In this document: positions 32,648 through 44,115 of the stretch, piece by piece
Layout of the letters: every line of letters begins with the position of its first letter
Numbering within the stretch: position 1 is the stretch's first letter
NCBI GenBank assembly: GCA_026225945.1
Contig: JAMJFZ010001133.1
Span: 18,286,001 to 18,350,000, forward strand
Direction: 5' to 3'
Length of the DNA stretch: 64,000 bases
Source: Cricetomys ansorgei
Taxonomy: Eukaryota; Chordata; Mammalia; Rodentia; Nesomyidae
The notes under the pieces: model-generated
What the model saw: the letters and a program-made list of their open reading frames with translations, nothing else
The model's database searches: none
Told to the model about the DNA's origin: nothing
Translations under genes and position numbers: made by a program

Positions 32648-33491
32648 TAGAGTGTACAGATGTTTTCTGACACTTGGATCTGGGCTTCTAAGCCTTCTTT
32701 GTTTGGGAGACAAAAAGTAAATGTTTTCTTAAAAGCTGCAGCCATTTCTAAATGCTGTATCTAAGCCTTAAGCCTTTTGTAACTGTTACTTTTTTCTTAT
32801 AACTAGACTCCTGATAGAACTCCAGCCCCTCTGGTTTCTCTTCTCCTGGCTGTTGGCTCTTACTGAGGAAGATTCCTAACTTGTAACTTTTTTAAACTGC
32901 TGTTAGCGCCACTATATCTGAGCCTTGTTTCTGCCTGCCTTCCCTATAATCAGCTTTTGGAGCTCACTTTTTCCCTGTCACCACCCAACTATATTTTTTC
33001 AAGAGTCATACTTTCTGAAAAGCTCCCCACAAACTCTTCCCAGAAGTCCAAGCAGCATGTAACCACAAGGAAGGCTGCACAATACAAAAAGCTTCTTGAC
33101 AAAGCACGCTCCTACACTAGTTTGCATATTTGCCTATTCCAAACTCCCAACAGCCCTTAACTTCCTCTTCATGTCCATTGCTTCCTATGATAACACCAGC
33201 AACATCCAGTTTTCCTGAAGTGACTGATAGTTAACCTTCCGAAGGCTCCGAGAGTATATTTTCCTAGTTGTTTGTTAGGCACTGTAACTAAAAATAAATC
33301 TGCAGCAATCCATATAAGCTCTGAGGCTGAGAGGCGATGCATCTTTGAAGAGAGGAACCTTTCATGCATGCACTCCCAGGATGCACTTTGCAGACTCAGC
33401 AATCATAGGTCCTGCTAATGCGCGGTGAGTATTGACTGGTCAAAGTAAGAAAGAATAACTGTCTGTGGCATGCTCAGCCATAGATGGGGCA

Positions 33492-33495
<4 letters not shown>
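32434..33495. other. Unassigned stretch with (TTTG)n
   Basis: A short T-rich (TTTG/TTTTG)n run lies at about 32617-32650. I see no recognisable repeat family or gene elsewhere. Confidence 0.4.
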
Positions 33496-33497
<2 letters not shown>

Positions 33498-33543
<46 letters not shown>

Positions 33544-33552
33544 TCTCTCTGT

Positions 33553-33603
<51 letters not shown>
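33498..33603 (+). repeat. Compound (TC)n(CA)n microsatellite
   Basis: About 55 nt of TC with two GTCTC interruptions, then about 48 nt of CA. ORFs across it on both strands are artefacts. Confidence 0.97.
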
Positions 33604-33604
<1 letters not shown>

Positions 33605-33734
33605 ACTTCCCTGCCGAGGCTTAGGAACCGTTGCAGAAGAGGGGGCAGAAAGAGTGTAAGAGCCAGAGGTTGGGGAGGACAAGAACAGAACAATGGCTTC
33701 CGGACAGGATAGGAGCACTTCACTTATAAATTCA

Positions 33735-34105
33735 CAGTAGCTAGACCTTCATGCACAAGACCTTCATAAGATGAAGCCAATCCATATTCCAGCACCGGGG
33801 AGGAAAGTCTCGTGAGCCTCTACCCCTGGCTAGGGAGCTATTGACAGTCGATGACTTCTGGGAAGGGTAGAGTCAGTTGTCTTCAGGGACGCAGTCTCTG
33901 GTAGCCACAACAGGAGTACACGGGCAGCATTATTTGATTCATGGGTTCACTTTTAAAAATAAAAAGGAAGATGCAAAGTTGGGAGTGGATGGGGTGGATC
34001 TGGAGTAGTCAGGGAGAGCAGACGGGCGAATATGATCAAAATACATTGCATATGTGCATGGAATTCTCAAAATTAATGAAGATATTAATCTTTAAAAGTT
34101 TAATG
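33735..34105 (+). mobile_element. LINE-1 Lx-type 3' UTR end, sense
   Basis: 'gaagccaatccatattccag', 'ggctagggagctattgacag', 'gtacacgggcagcattatt', a G-rich segment, then 'gatcaaaatacattgcat' and 'gaattctcaaaattaatgaa' follow the rodent L1 3' UTR terminal order. No ORF part is present. It complements the antisense copy at 10.75-11.14 kb. Confidence 0.7.
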
Positions 34106-34107
34106 AG

Positions 34108-34420
34108 TACATCAGTTACTTCTATTACTGCAACCTAAGCGAAACAACACAAGGGAAGGAAGATTAATCTTTGGCTCCTGGTTTCAGAGATCTCAGTCAA
34201 GCACGGCAGGGAACGTAAGGCAGAACTGTTACATCATCACAACCAGTGGTCAGGGCAAGGTATAACCCACGGGGACATGCTGACATGCAACCCTCCTGAG
34301 TGACTTACTTCCTCCGATAAGGCCCCGTCTCCTATCTTTGCCCACCACTCTGTAATGCCGTCATGTTATGAATCTGTCAAAAGATGAACCAGTCATAAGA
34401 TCGAAGCCCTAAGGATCTAA
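34108..34420 (-). mobile_element. MaLR-type LTR, antisense
   Basis: 'catcagttacttctattact', 'ggctcctggtttcagagatc', then 'ggccccgtctcctatc' and 'cagtcataagatc' follow the antisense order of a rodent MaLR/ERVL LTR. Diverged. Confidence 0.55.
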
Positions 34421-36790
34421 TTGACTCTGGAAGCACCTCACAGACATACCTCTGGGTATTTCTTAGTACACTAAAGTTAAGATTCGGGTTAAGTATTATA
34501 CTGAACTATGCAGAAGATGAGTAATGAAGAGCAAGTAGCTTCTCTTTAAGATTCACAGTGAGGATAATCATCTTTTCCTAGGAGGAAGTGGCTTCAATTG
34601 GGGGAGAATTCTAGTTCCTTCACCTACTATAAAACCTTGACTTGCATTTTTAAAAGACCCCCCCATCTACAGTTCTCAGGGCTGTGAATGTTGTGCCTTT
34701 ACTTTGGGCAAACTGTCTGCCCTCAAGACTCTGTGTTCTTTCCAAGGACATTAAGCTGTTTACAGAACCACCCTGATGGATTTGGTGGGGCCAGATGGTA
34801 AACTAGCTTGCCTTCCAACACCCCAAACTGTCACCTCAGTGCTACTCGTTCAAGAAGCTTCTCTCTCCAAGCAAGCCCGCAACCCAGTGTGGCTCCACCC
34901 TTCCTTAACTCATCAAAACATACCTACTGCAACGGCTCACTCCCTCGGTTCTTTGCCAAGCACTCAGCCAACCAACTTGATAATGTGATTCATGATTGCC
35001 TGTGATAACATTTCCCAACCAACACATGTTCCTTTCCACAGAGGCCTCTTTGAGACAAATGACCTGCTTCAGTGTAGACAAGGACACGTGCGAATCCTGG
35101 TGGGGAAAGTCTGGTTGAGAAGACAAATCTGTCTTAGAAATCCCACGCTGAGTTCAGCCGTGGCTGGGGGTTTGCCGAACCGCAGCGGCTAGCTACAGGC
35201 TTCTAGCTTCAGATCCACCAGGCAGGTAGCGGTTCCTCAAGGAACGTAGCTGCAGAAAGCTGCCTGATTCTTACCCCACGACCTCACCCTTCTGGATGAG
35301 GGCATCTGTTTTGAGCATTTGCTTACCCGTCTACGTAAAAGTCACTATAATATATACTTTTAAATTTCCTGTGTACATGTTTGAGAGGCCATCTCCACTT
35401 TTCGTACGATTTTCGGGACACCAGGGCTTGGCCATTCGAACTCCATGTTTTAGGAACGTTTCTTCCCTGTGTTTCCTCTGGCTGGCCTTCACAGCCCGAT
35501 CCCCAAGCGTGTGCCTGAAGCACCGAAAGCCAGAGTGACAGGACACATGCTGACGGCACCTCGGCTTAGTCTAATACTCACTCCTGCTTTTAAAAACTGT
35601 ATTGAGGTGTGGCTGTGGCTGGGGCAGAGATTTCTGTTAAGGATCTCACTTGATTGGCCATGGTTCGGTGCTGACGGAGAAAATATTTAAGGGCATGCTT
35701 CCGAAAGCAGTTCACCACCCTCCCACGGGCACAAAACCTTAGTGATTTACACCCCAAAATAGACCGGCACACATACCTCACTGCTGCTTCATTTCAGTCC
35801 CAGGCACACCTGGGTAGCCCTCGCATCTCATAAACCCAAATGTAGGGGAACCTTTCTGAAAAGTAGACCTACTTAAATCTCCATCAGGCTGGCCAGAGGA
35901 CAGAGACAGCTTCACGAGCTTAAGTGACCACATCAGAGGAATGGCCTCCAGCCAGGAAGAAGGCTTGTCCAGATTTGTGAGGAGTGGGATTCACACCTGT
36001 TCAACCATCTACCCACTATATCTCAAGTCAGCTCGTCCCCTGGACAGAGGCTGGGGGGGAGGGGCAGGAAACCTAGGGCCCTGCCAGGAACAGGCATGGT
36101 GTGACTTTTTGCAAGGGACTGTTGGAACCCTGTTCCTCTGTTTTCTCTGATTTCAAGAAAAGCTGGGGTGAGGAGAGTTTGGCTTCCATCCGACTCAGCC
36201 TTTCCTCTGCTGGGAGGTGGCGAGGGGGAGGTTTTCTGCTCCAAGAAACAGATGAAGGGTTGGATCCTCTCCCTAAAATACACGCAGAAACCCAGAATGC
36301 TGCATAGAGTCAGTGGCCTGAGATCAGCTTAAGGTTCCTCCAGCAAGTCCTGCTCTAAAATGTCCTTTTCCTAATAAAATTACAGCAAAATAAAAGGATG
36401 GTTTTTCTTCCAAAAACCGCAAGAGTTATTCTTGGATTCTCTTCCCTCCGCCACACTCCCCATATCAAGCTCTCTGATTTCCTAAGGACACAAGGCAGTG
36501 CCATGGGCGTCCTCTACCCTCACACACCTCGACCCCATCCATCCCGCTCTGACCCACTGAGCTCATTTCCTGCTGGTAGTTGCTCTGCCCAGCAGCTTCC
36601 ACTACTCTGCCATGATGGTGCTCCCGCCTGATTTTCAATATGATTGCTACCAAGCCTCGCCTGACAAATCTCTGTGGCGAGTCCCTCCGCCTGGACCAGA
36701 GTTCCATGTGGCTTTAAGATCCCAGTTCCTCTGTTCCCTTCCCAGGAGCCCATCTGCCGCCACTAGTTTGCCCATACTGCTATCACCGTG
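34421..36790. other. Long unassigned stretch
   Basis: 2.4 kb with no clear repeat, RNA gene or exon. Several ORFs of 60-86 codons on both strands overlap each other. This is the longest stretch in the window without an assigned repeat. Confidence 0.4.
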
Positions 36791-36796
36791 GAGTGA

Positions 36797-37208
36797 AGGT
36801 TAATTGTATCAACATGATTGAGTTAAGAATCACCTAGAAGATGAGTACAGCACACTTCCAGGTCTGTTTGTGACAGTGTTCCCAGGTACAACTACAATAT
36901 GGGGGTACTGAACGGATTAGTGCATAATTAATTGATTGATTGGTTAAAAGAGCAATCTGTTGATGTATTGATCACAGGATGGCACTATCAGGAGGTGGTG
37001 AAAGGCGGAATGGGTCATAATTGAAAGGAGTAGGTTACTAAGGACTTGTTCCTAGGGACTATATTTTACCCCAGCCTTTTCCATTTTCTCTGATCCCTGT
37101 TCACCATGATGTGAATTCCTCTGCTGTACTATATCCTTCCCACCATGATGGACTGTGTACCCCAAAGCTGTAAGCCCAATCTACCTTTAAGTTGCTTTTC
37201 TCTGGTAT
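36797..37208 (+). mobile_element. MaLR (MT/ORR1-like) solo LTR, sense
   Basis: 'gaaggttaattgtatcaaca' with 'agaatcacctagaagatgag' (U3 start), 'accatgatggactgtgtacc', 'aagctgtaagcccaat' and 'ttaagttgcttttctctgg' (R/U5). The central part is unusual, with a TTGATTGATTGG run near 36930-36945. Confidence 0.75.
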
Positions 37209-37687
37209 TTAACTATGGCTATGCCAAGGTCTAGTACAGGTGTGTCTTCGGCGTTTGTCCTTCACGTCATCTGCCTCCCCTTCCTCTGTCCCATCTGTAG
37301 CAAATGTGCCCTGTACCAGGCTCCTCTGGTCCTTCCATATCTTGTGCACTGTGTATCCTGGCCATGGGAAATGCTTACTATATATTTATTGAACTAATTA
37401 AACAACAGCTAAATCTTTCCTTTGATGCTATGTAATGAAAAGAGTGACTCCTTTAAAAAGGATGTAAATTGATCTCCAAGAAGCCATCATTAGAATGTCT
37501 CTAATTTTATCCTAGAATATTTCTGTAGACTAAAATATTCTTATTCTTCTCAAATTTCCCATCAGTTTTACTCAGATCTTAACCTGAAGGTTCTCCAATT
37601 TCTCTTTGACCTCGTAAGACTCTAGATAACCCTATTCTGATTGGGACCCATGACATCTCTACAGAGGAGGCAGGGCAGTCACTGTGC
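37209..37687. other. Unassigned non-coding stretch
   Basis: No repeat or gene recognised. 37430-37560 is AT-rich. Confidence 0.4.
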
Positions 37688-37689
37688 AA

Positions 37690-37835
37690 GGCAGAGGACT
37701 TAAGGTGTGGCCTTTCTCAGCAGATGTAGGTTCCAGTGCAGCTGTTGTCTTAATTTCCTCACAGGAGGTATTTTCTTAGCTTCAGTTTTCCTCCTCTATA
37801 AAATGGGAATGACAAATCCCTTCTCAGAGGTGTAT
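37690..37835 (+). repeat. MIR, sense
   Basis: 'gcttcagttttcctcctcta' and 'taaaatgggaatgacaaatc' are the strongest MIR core match. The part upstream (from 37690) fits the tRNA-derived half weakly. Confidence 0.62.
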
Positions 37836-37986
37836 GTGGGCTTCGGTCACTTCTCTGGCCCCGACCTCTGCAGCACATAGTTTGTCCTCCAAACTGGCTG
37901 CCTCCACTCCACTGCTGCTGTTGTCCTTGGTGGTCATACCATGGTACTGGCAACTCCAAAACTGCTGGGGACTCTTGTTGCAACTG

Positions 37987-38165
37987 GGCTGCACTTTCAC
38001 TAATAGCCTTTCCTGGTCTTTCTTCATGGTACCAAGCCTCAACTGCTCTGCATGACCCCTTCAATCTGGGCCTTCAATTGCCTCTGAGGCTGCACTTTTA
38101 CCAGTGGCCTCTCTTGGCCTCTCTTCGTGGTCTCAGCTGCTCCCCGTGACCCCTTCATGCCTTTA
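37987..38165 (+). repeat. 101-bp imperfect tandem duplication
   Basis: Unit 1 starts at 37987 and unit 2 at 38088, both with 'ggctgcactttt/cac'. Both continue with 'cctggtcttt' or 'cttggcctct' and end in 'gaccccttca'. The copies are diverged, so the duplication is likely old or part of the repeat consensus. Confidence 0.8.
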
Positions 38166-38949
38166 AAACCAGTAACACCTGGGTTACTCTTATAGTACCA
38201 AGTTTGGCTGCTAGCATGAGATACAACCTCAGCCAGTTCTGGAAGATAGTTTCTGTGTGGTGACCCTAAGGAAACACTTTACAGATTTTAAGATAGAGTC
38301 TGTTTTGCAGGAAAAATAATGGGTCAGTTTATATCAGCAGCTTCTTGGCACTAGCCTTGGCTTCCACAGCATGGGGTCCTGGGCCAGTGGGAAGAACCTC
38401 CAGTCAAAACATTCTGGCAGTTTGCCATTCAATTCCACCACTGTTATGGGGAAAAATACAACCTTCTTCATACAATCTCAAACACAAGACCCACTTGTCA
38501 CTCTCTCTCTCATGCACACACACATACACAAGCTATCAGCAAACTCAGTTCACAGAACAATAAGCTCTGGTTTCTGTTTCCCACACCTCAGCTCCCACCA
38601 ATGGTGGGAGTGAGCATCAACTCCATGATCAGGAAAAGTGGTGAGAACCTTGCTTTTTCCCTGTTCCCTGCATTCTTTGTTTCACCTAAAGCCTCTGTTC
38701 TGGGGCTCTCACTTTTGAGCCCTCTTTCTCATTTAATTTTCACAGCCTTCTACCTTCATGGAGGCTTATTTCCTTCCTCGCTCTTCTGTTTCTTCAGGAG
38801 GCTTCTACTCACTATATAAGCTCTATCCTCTGGGAACTGCTCTGAGAGTACTTTACCAGACTCTGTGGGATCTGGAGTTTCTTTCTTGTTCTTCCTTGTC
38901 TCCACATTGGATGTAGCTGGTGTGATGTCGTGCCCACATTGGTGTTTCA

Positions 38950-39260
38950 TTTGTAGTTGTCCACCTACTATGTGGCCCGAAAGGAAGACAAGGAGGCATT
39001 TTCATTGGTGCAAACCCTGCCAGACCTCAGCAGAGGGAACCACTATCATGGAAAGCACCATCCTGGACAGGGGAACCCTGAGGTCTAACCCCAGAAGTTT
39101 TTATTGATACCTAAGCTCCTCAGGTGTTCTATTGATAGCAGGTGCAGATCAAGGGCAAGCAAACATCGTTTACATAGAGCCAACACCTAGGTAGCCCTTT
39201 TCCCAACAGTGCAGAAAACCATTTTAAACATAACTAAAAATAAATTCCTGCAACAGTTAA
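38950..39260 (+). repeat. Repeated module, copy A (partner at 43035)
   Basis: Shares with copy B 'gaggcattttc', 'ccctgccagacctcag', 'agggaaccactatc', 'ttttattgatac', 'ctcctcaggtgttct', 'agcccttttcccaac' and 'ataactaaaaataaa' in the same order. Sequence upstream of the module differs between copies. No LTR, poly-A or tRNA-like head is seen. Confidence 0.88.
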
Positions 39261-39361
39261 GTTCAGGAACTTCAGAAACAGGAAGGCTGTGACTGAGATC
39301 TGCACACTCAGTGGCAGGCACACTGCGATTTCAGATTTTCTTAGGGAAAAAAAGTGTGACC

Positions 39362-39665
39362 GCTTGTAATAAATATCATGACCAAAAGCAATCTAAGGAA
39401 GAGCTTATTTTGGCTTATGGTTTCAGAGGGCAAGAGGTCCGTAATGATGAGGAAAGCCCAGCAGCAGGAGCAGGAAGCTGAGAGATCACTTCTCAACCGC
39501 ACACAGGATGCAGGGACAGCAAGCAGGACGTAGAGGAAGGATACAAAACCTCAAAGACCGCCCCCGGTGACACACTTCCTCTTGCAAGGCTCCATGTCCT
39601 TAAAGTTCTACAACCTCCCCAAACAGTGACACCAACTCAAATCGAGTGCTCAAATACCTGAGGAG
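39362..39665 (-). mobile_element. MaLR-type LTR, antisense
   Basis: 'aataaatatcatgaccaaaa', 'agcttattttggcttatgg', 'cagcaggagcaggaagctg', 'tcaaagaccgcccccggtg', 'caaggctccatgtcctt' and 'cctccccaaacagtgacacc' match an antisense rodent MaLR/ERVL LTR. Confidence 0.72.
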
Positions 39666-40245
39666 GATACGTGGGTGATTTCTCAGGGAAACCATGACAG
39701 TAAGGCAAAGGGGTAGATATTAAAACCCTGAGTAAGGTGGCCTTCACACAGAAGATTAAGTCCTGAGACTTCAGGGGCACACGCAGAGCAGCCATCGCTA
39801 ACTGCCATTGCCCAGGAAGGGGTGAGCTGTGTGAGGCCAGGAAGGAGGCCACGGGACACCATGTGAGGCTGCTAGGAGGGAGATGCTGCCTCCTTCCTTT
39901 GGATAGAAGGTAAGCAAGTGCAGAGGGGGCTTCCCCAGAACTCCACACACCTTCACTTTCAAGTACAGATCACTCTGCTGCTCCAAGGAGAGGCAGAACT
40001 AGGAAGTTTTCTTCAAGGGTTCCAGACCTGAGAGAGACACTCCTGGAACAGCTTTGTTCACAGACAGTCTGGAGCACATGTATTCCCAGAGTGCTCGTGG
40101 GTATCACATCCATATTTTCAGAAAGCTTAATTTAGAACACAAATGTCCACGACAGAGAACAACTGGGTTGGCTCTGAGGGGACTCCAAAACTGATGGCTT
40201 CAAACTGAGGTGGCAGCTTGGGAGACAGGCGGAGAGATGGAGTTC
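39666..40245. other. Unassigned non-coding stretch
   Basis: No repeat or gene named. A 103-codon minus ORF (39637-39948) overlaps the LTR end and has no domain. Confidence 0.4.
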
Positions 40246-40247
40246 CA

Positions 40248-40306
40248 CCAGGCTATCCACACAACGGAGTACTAAACAGTTACAAAAAAGAAAGAAAAAA
40301 AAAGCT
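40248..40306 (+). repeat. L1 ORF2 3' fragment
   Basis: 'ctatccacacaacggagtac' and 'taaacagttacaaaaaagaa' resemble the conserved end of L1 ORF2 ('acaatggagtattactcag' at 4605-4623 in this window). Only about 50 nt are recognisable. Confidence 0.45.
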
Positions 40307-40503
40307 GAATTGGAGATGGGAAGCTGGCTCAGTCAATAAAGTACCTTAAGATCTCCACCAGCCACATAAAGCCAGGCATAACAGGGCAGCCTGCAATCCG
40401 GCTCCGGGAAGACAGAAACAAGAGGGATTTACTGGCGTGCCAGTCTAGCCAGTTGGTGAACTACAGGTTCAATGAGAGGCCAGGTCTCAAAAAATAAGAT
40501 GCA

Positions 40504-40690
40504 GGGCTGGCAAATTGGCTCAGCAGGTGAAGGCACTCTCCACCAAGGCTAATGACCTGAATTTGATTCCTAGAGCCCACGAGCGGGGAGGAGAGATGAG
40601 ACTCCTGCAAGTTGCCCTCTGACCTTCACGCGTGTACTATGGCATGCATATCCCTTTCCAATGCAAACAAAATAAATGAATAAAATTCAG
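40504..40690 (+). mobile_element. B3 SINE nested in B4
   Basis: 'ggctggcaaattggctcagc', 'aggctaatgacctgaattt', 'caagttgccctctgacctt' and an AAATAAATG-type tail. It is full length for B3. Confidence 0.83.
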
Positions 40691-40756
40691 TTAGAGAGCA
40701 ATCAAGGAGATACCTGATGTCCATTTCGGGCCTCCACATAGATGTGTGTGCGCAAG

Positions 40757-40790
40757 TACACACACATACACACACACACACACACACACC
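40757..40790 (+). repeat. (CA)n
   Basis: A short CA microsatellite in the tail of the B4. Confidence 0.93.
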
Positions 40791-40798
40791 ACACCCAG

Positions 40799-41603
40799 TG
40801 ACTTAGATTCCTGTATTCTGACATAGGACAATTCTACATAGATGGTCTAGAGACAAAGGGGAAATGCAAAAGATATGTAGGACTCAGTAAGAGGCAGTGG
40901 GGCAGCAAGAGCTTTCCTCTCCTGCCTGCCCAGGAGTGCAGAGAGCTGCTGCAGACACACCCCACTGCTCATACCTGATTCAAACTCCTGAGGAGTGCAG
41001 CCACCTCTGGAACATGTGACCTCAAGGGCAGGGAGGTGGAAGGAAGCCTCTAAGATCTCCATTCCAAGTACAGCCTGTAGGGGGACATCTTGCAGGTATT
41101 TCCTGGTTCCTGTCCGAAGGTGGGAATCAGTGGAGGGGTGGGAAGCTGGCCCAGACTTTGATATCAGAGACCCTCCTTGTCAGAGAGGGTAGATCAGTCT
41201 TCCTACCCTCTACCACAGTTAAGAGTCCACAGTTGGAACCCACTGACTACATCATATCCTGCCTCTCATTTGCATTTAAGCTTCTCATCCTCGAAATGAG
41301 TAGCACTAGTACTTTCTCCTGGCCTCAGACAAAGGGTTAGAGGTCCTGATGCAGGCAGAGTGCGGAGGGCTGTGCATGGCCCATGGGAAGAGCCCAAGAC
41401 AGGCTGGCTTGAAATGGTTCATGCTCTTCCTTTTCACCTCCACACTACGATGATCCATGATCCCTAAGGAGGTTCAATACGAGAATGACCACGCTTGAAG
41501 GTATTCATGTCTATACTTCTTTCTTATTACAAAAAGCATGTCATTTTATATGTGAGGGGAAGGTTTCTTTCATTTTAATTTACAGCCTTGGCAATGTAAG
41601 TCC
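40799..41603. other. Unassigned non-coding stretch
   Basis: No repeat or gene recognised. Small ORFs (40847-41062 on -, 40995-41192 on +) have no domain. Confidence 0.4.
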
Positions 41604-41604
41604 C

Positions 41605-41690
41605 TGGTTGGGTTGCAGCTTGGTGGCAGAGTACTTGTCTAGCATGTGTAAGCCTTAGCATTGCAGGCACCAAACACCAATTAAAATCAG
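41605..41690 (+). mobile_element. ID-element SINE
   Basis: 'tggttgggttgcagcttgg', 'tggcagagtacttgtctagc' and 'atgtgtaagcc' match the short tRNA-Ala-derived ID head. The tail is not a clean poly-A, and divergence suggests an old copy. Confidence 0.65.
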
Positions 41691-42820
41691 ACTTCCAGAT
41701 CCTATTCGGCCCTTCTAAAAACATAGTCTTGCCCAAGTTTCTAGAAATAACAAAAATCCATGCAAATAGCTAAAGCAAACTTGGGAAGGGGTATAGATAG
41801 ACCTGGAGGTACAGAGCAGCTGGGAAAGTGACGTCCCCACGCCTTGCAGAAAGCTGGTCCAGGGACAGGAGAGTCACCAGACAGAGAAGGATGGAGCTGC
41901 AGCCTTTCCCTGGCCTCGGGGACTCAGTTGCTTCTCCCTTAGGCTCTGAGCTTGTGGGAGAACAGGACAGAAATATTGCCCTTATGGCCAGACACTCAAC
42001 AGGAATTGGCGAACTACTCTATGTTCCGGAGCTAGGTGCCTGCCTACTCTATGCACCCTCCTCTGGGCCGAGAACCCCAGCTGCTCAGATGGACACGATG
42101 CCCCACTGGCCCTGATTGGGTGGGTCTTCTAACATTAACTGGACTGTTAGGACCTGAAGTGGAAGTACAGAGAGAGTGGTGGGGATGGGATACCAATATG
42201 TATCTGTTCCAAGTCTTCTCTTTCCAGCAAAGAAATCAAGGACGTAGTCTCAAACGTCTTTAGTGACGTTGGATGATAGTGAACACCAGACCTAAGAGAA
42301 CACTCTCCTTCTGAGAGAATCAAGCAGGTTCTCTCAATGCAATGAATCCATTCTTTCCACGCAGGCTACTGCAACCTAAGGACACTGAGCGGAAGATAGC
42401 TGTACGAGAGGGCGCCTGTGCCCCGCCGATGCTCTGCCCCAATGTAGTCTCACAAGATGTCTGGGGCTCCAGGAATCACATTTAAATGCCAGCTAGGGAC
42501 CTAGGCACACAGTATCCATAACCTAACTCAGGGGCACACCTCCCTCTTCCTTTGTCATTGTAAAACTATTTATAAACACAGGATCAGGGCCCAGTCCAAG
42601 GCAAACTCAGTACCTCATACGAAGTTGCTAAAGATAAAAAGTACCACTCAACTGGAAATTATGCCTCATTTAGTAGAAACATTATCTCCAATTAGAATAA
42701 CTATCTAATGAGCACTAAAAGGGGAAAAACTAATTACAGGAAACACGAGCTGTCTGAATTGGAAGGAATCTCACAGGTCAACATAAAAAAATGTGTCCTC
42801 TACCCACCTTTCCCAACCCC
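41691..42820. other. Unassigned stretch with AT-rich core
   Basis: 42620-42760 is AT-rich with 'tccaattagaataac', 'aactaattacagg' and 'tatctaatgagc' (homeodomain-type cores). Possible conserved non-coding DNA. A 95-codon ORF at 41828-42115 lacks domains. Confidence 0.35.
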
Positions 42821-43034
42821 CAACTATTACCAGGAGTTCCCATTACCGTGTCTCTAGCAACGTTTCTACATGCCCACTGAAGCACTACCTTCCATCCTGG
42901 GTGTACTATAGTTCTCAGGAAATCTTACCTCAAGTAGATCCAAAACTGACTTATTTGGAAGACCTATATCAGTTGGCACAGCATTTGCCCAAATCTTGCC
43001 ACTGGAGCACCATAAACAGACCTTCCTCTGCACA
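42821..43034. other. Unassigned flank of repeated module B
   Basis: Not shared with the flank of copy A at 38.9 kb. No repeat recognised. The 136-codon ORF at 42793-43203 runs from here into the module. Confidence 0.4.
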
Positions 43035-43375
43035 CATGCCTGTAGTTGTACACCTACTATGGTGGCTCACCAAGGAAGACATGGAGGCATTTTCGTATTT
43101 ACAAGCCCTGCCAGACCTCAGTGGAGGGAACCACTATCCTGGCCAGCACCATACTCAATGGACAGTGGAACCCCAAGCGTCTGAGCTCAGATGTTTTTAT
43201 TGATACAGAACTCCTCAGGTGTTCTACTGATAGCACGTGCAGATCATGAGCAAACATCTCCCACATAAATCCAACACCTGCAAACGATACAAAATGCCAA
43301 GACCTATGCAGCCCTTTTCCCAACCATGCACAAAACAATTATTTTATACATAACTAAAAATAAACTTCCACAACA
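43035..43375 (+). repeat. Repeated module, copy B (partner at 38950)
   Basis: Same ordered motifs as copy A, with small insertions, for example extra bases around 43280-43300. In one frame both copies read KED.EAFS, then LPDLS.GNHY (at 43070-43130 here). The shared frame may mean former coding content, but a stop follows in copy A (at about 39083). Confidence 0.88.
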
Positions 43376-44115
43376 CATGCCTTCCACGTTTGAAAAGTAA
43401 GCTTAGCCTAAGTGTGGACATGCACATTTGTCCTTGCAACAACTCCTCCATAACACCCTATCCTCTGGGATAAGACAATGCTAATTTTGTTTTATTATGG
43501 CATGGGCAACAATGTGTTCAACTGACAGACAGCCCCTTCTTCAGCTCCAGGGATGGGATCTAGTTAACCTTTGAAACTGGAGAGCCAAAGAGGTAACCAC
43601 ACGATATAATTTGGTCAATGAGATATAAGAGCTTTTACTTCCTAATTAGAGGAAGTATACTTGAGAAGAGATCCTACGGTCTGTATCTTCTGCTTCTCCT
43701 TCCCTAAAAGTAGTTGTATGGGGAAGTGATGCTTAGAGCAAGCCTAGAGCATCTTGGCACCACGAGGTGACAAACTTAAAGATGAGAAGCCAAGGGACCA
43801 AGTGTGCAGAACATAAATCCAGAAGGAGCTTGGGCCTGGGATAACAATGAAGGCACTGTTGTTCACCCTGTTGCACACTTGAGCCATCCTGTTCCCTGAC
43901 GCAATTGTAGTTTATCATCTAACCATTATTTAAGTTGTAATGGAATGTGTTTTAACCAAGAATAGCTTCCTGGAGCTACTAGAACGGGTGTTCTCGTCCC
44001 AGGCTAAGACCGATTAGCTGTTTCCAGCGTTTTCCTGAGCCTCGCTCACCTCTTGACCTTTCTCCTCGGTTCAGCTCTCTGCCAGGTGAAATGGAGAAAA
44101 CTCAAGCCTGCAGAG
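43376..44115. other. Unassigned non-coding stretch
   Basis: No repeat or gene recognised. Confidence 0.4.

Larger units (their letters stand above)
37850..39260 (+). repeat. Unclassified rodent interspersed repeat block
   Basis: About 1.4 kb that resembles a dispersed rodent repeat whose name I cannot give. Markers are 'tgcctttaaaaccagtaaca', 'gtaccaagtttggctgct' and 'agcatgagatacaacc'. It contains an internal 101-bp tandem duplication (37987). Its last 320 bases recur at 43035-43375. No ORF longer than about 80 codons exists. An ERV-derived internal region is my best guess, but this is not shown. Confidence 0.5.
40311..40798 (+). mobile_element. B4 SINE interrupted by a B3
   Basis: Left part 40311-40503: 'tggctcagtcaataaagtac' (head) and 'agccaggcataacagggcag', then 'gaggccaggtctcaaaa' (B1-like body). 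Right part about 40690-40798: 'tacctgatgtccatttcggg' and a CA-rich tail. A complete B3 sits between them, so the B4 is older than the B3. Confidence 0.75.

Noticed and set aside
33465..33723. ORFs rich in Ser/Leu, His/Thr and Cys/Val
   Set aside because: Products of the (TC)n(CA)n microsatellite.
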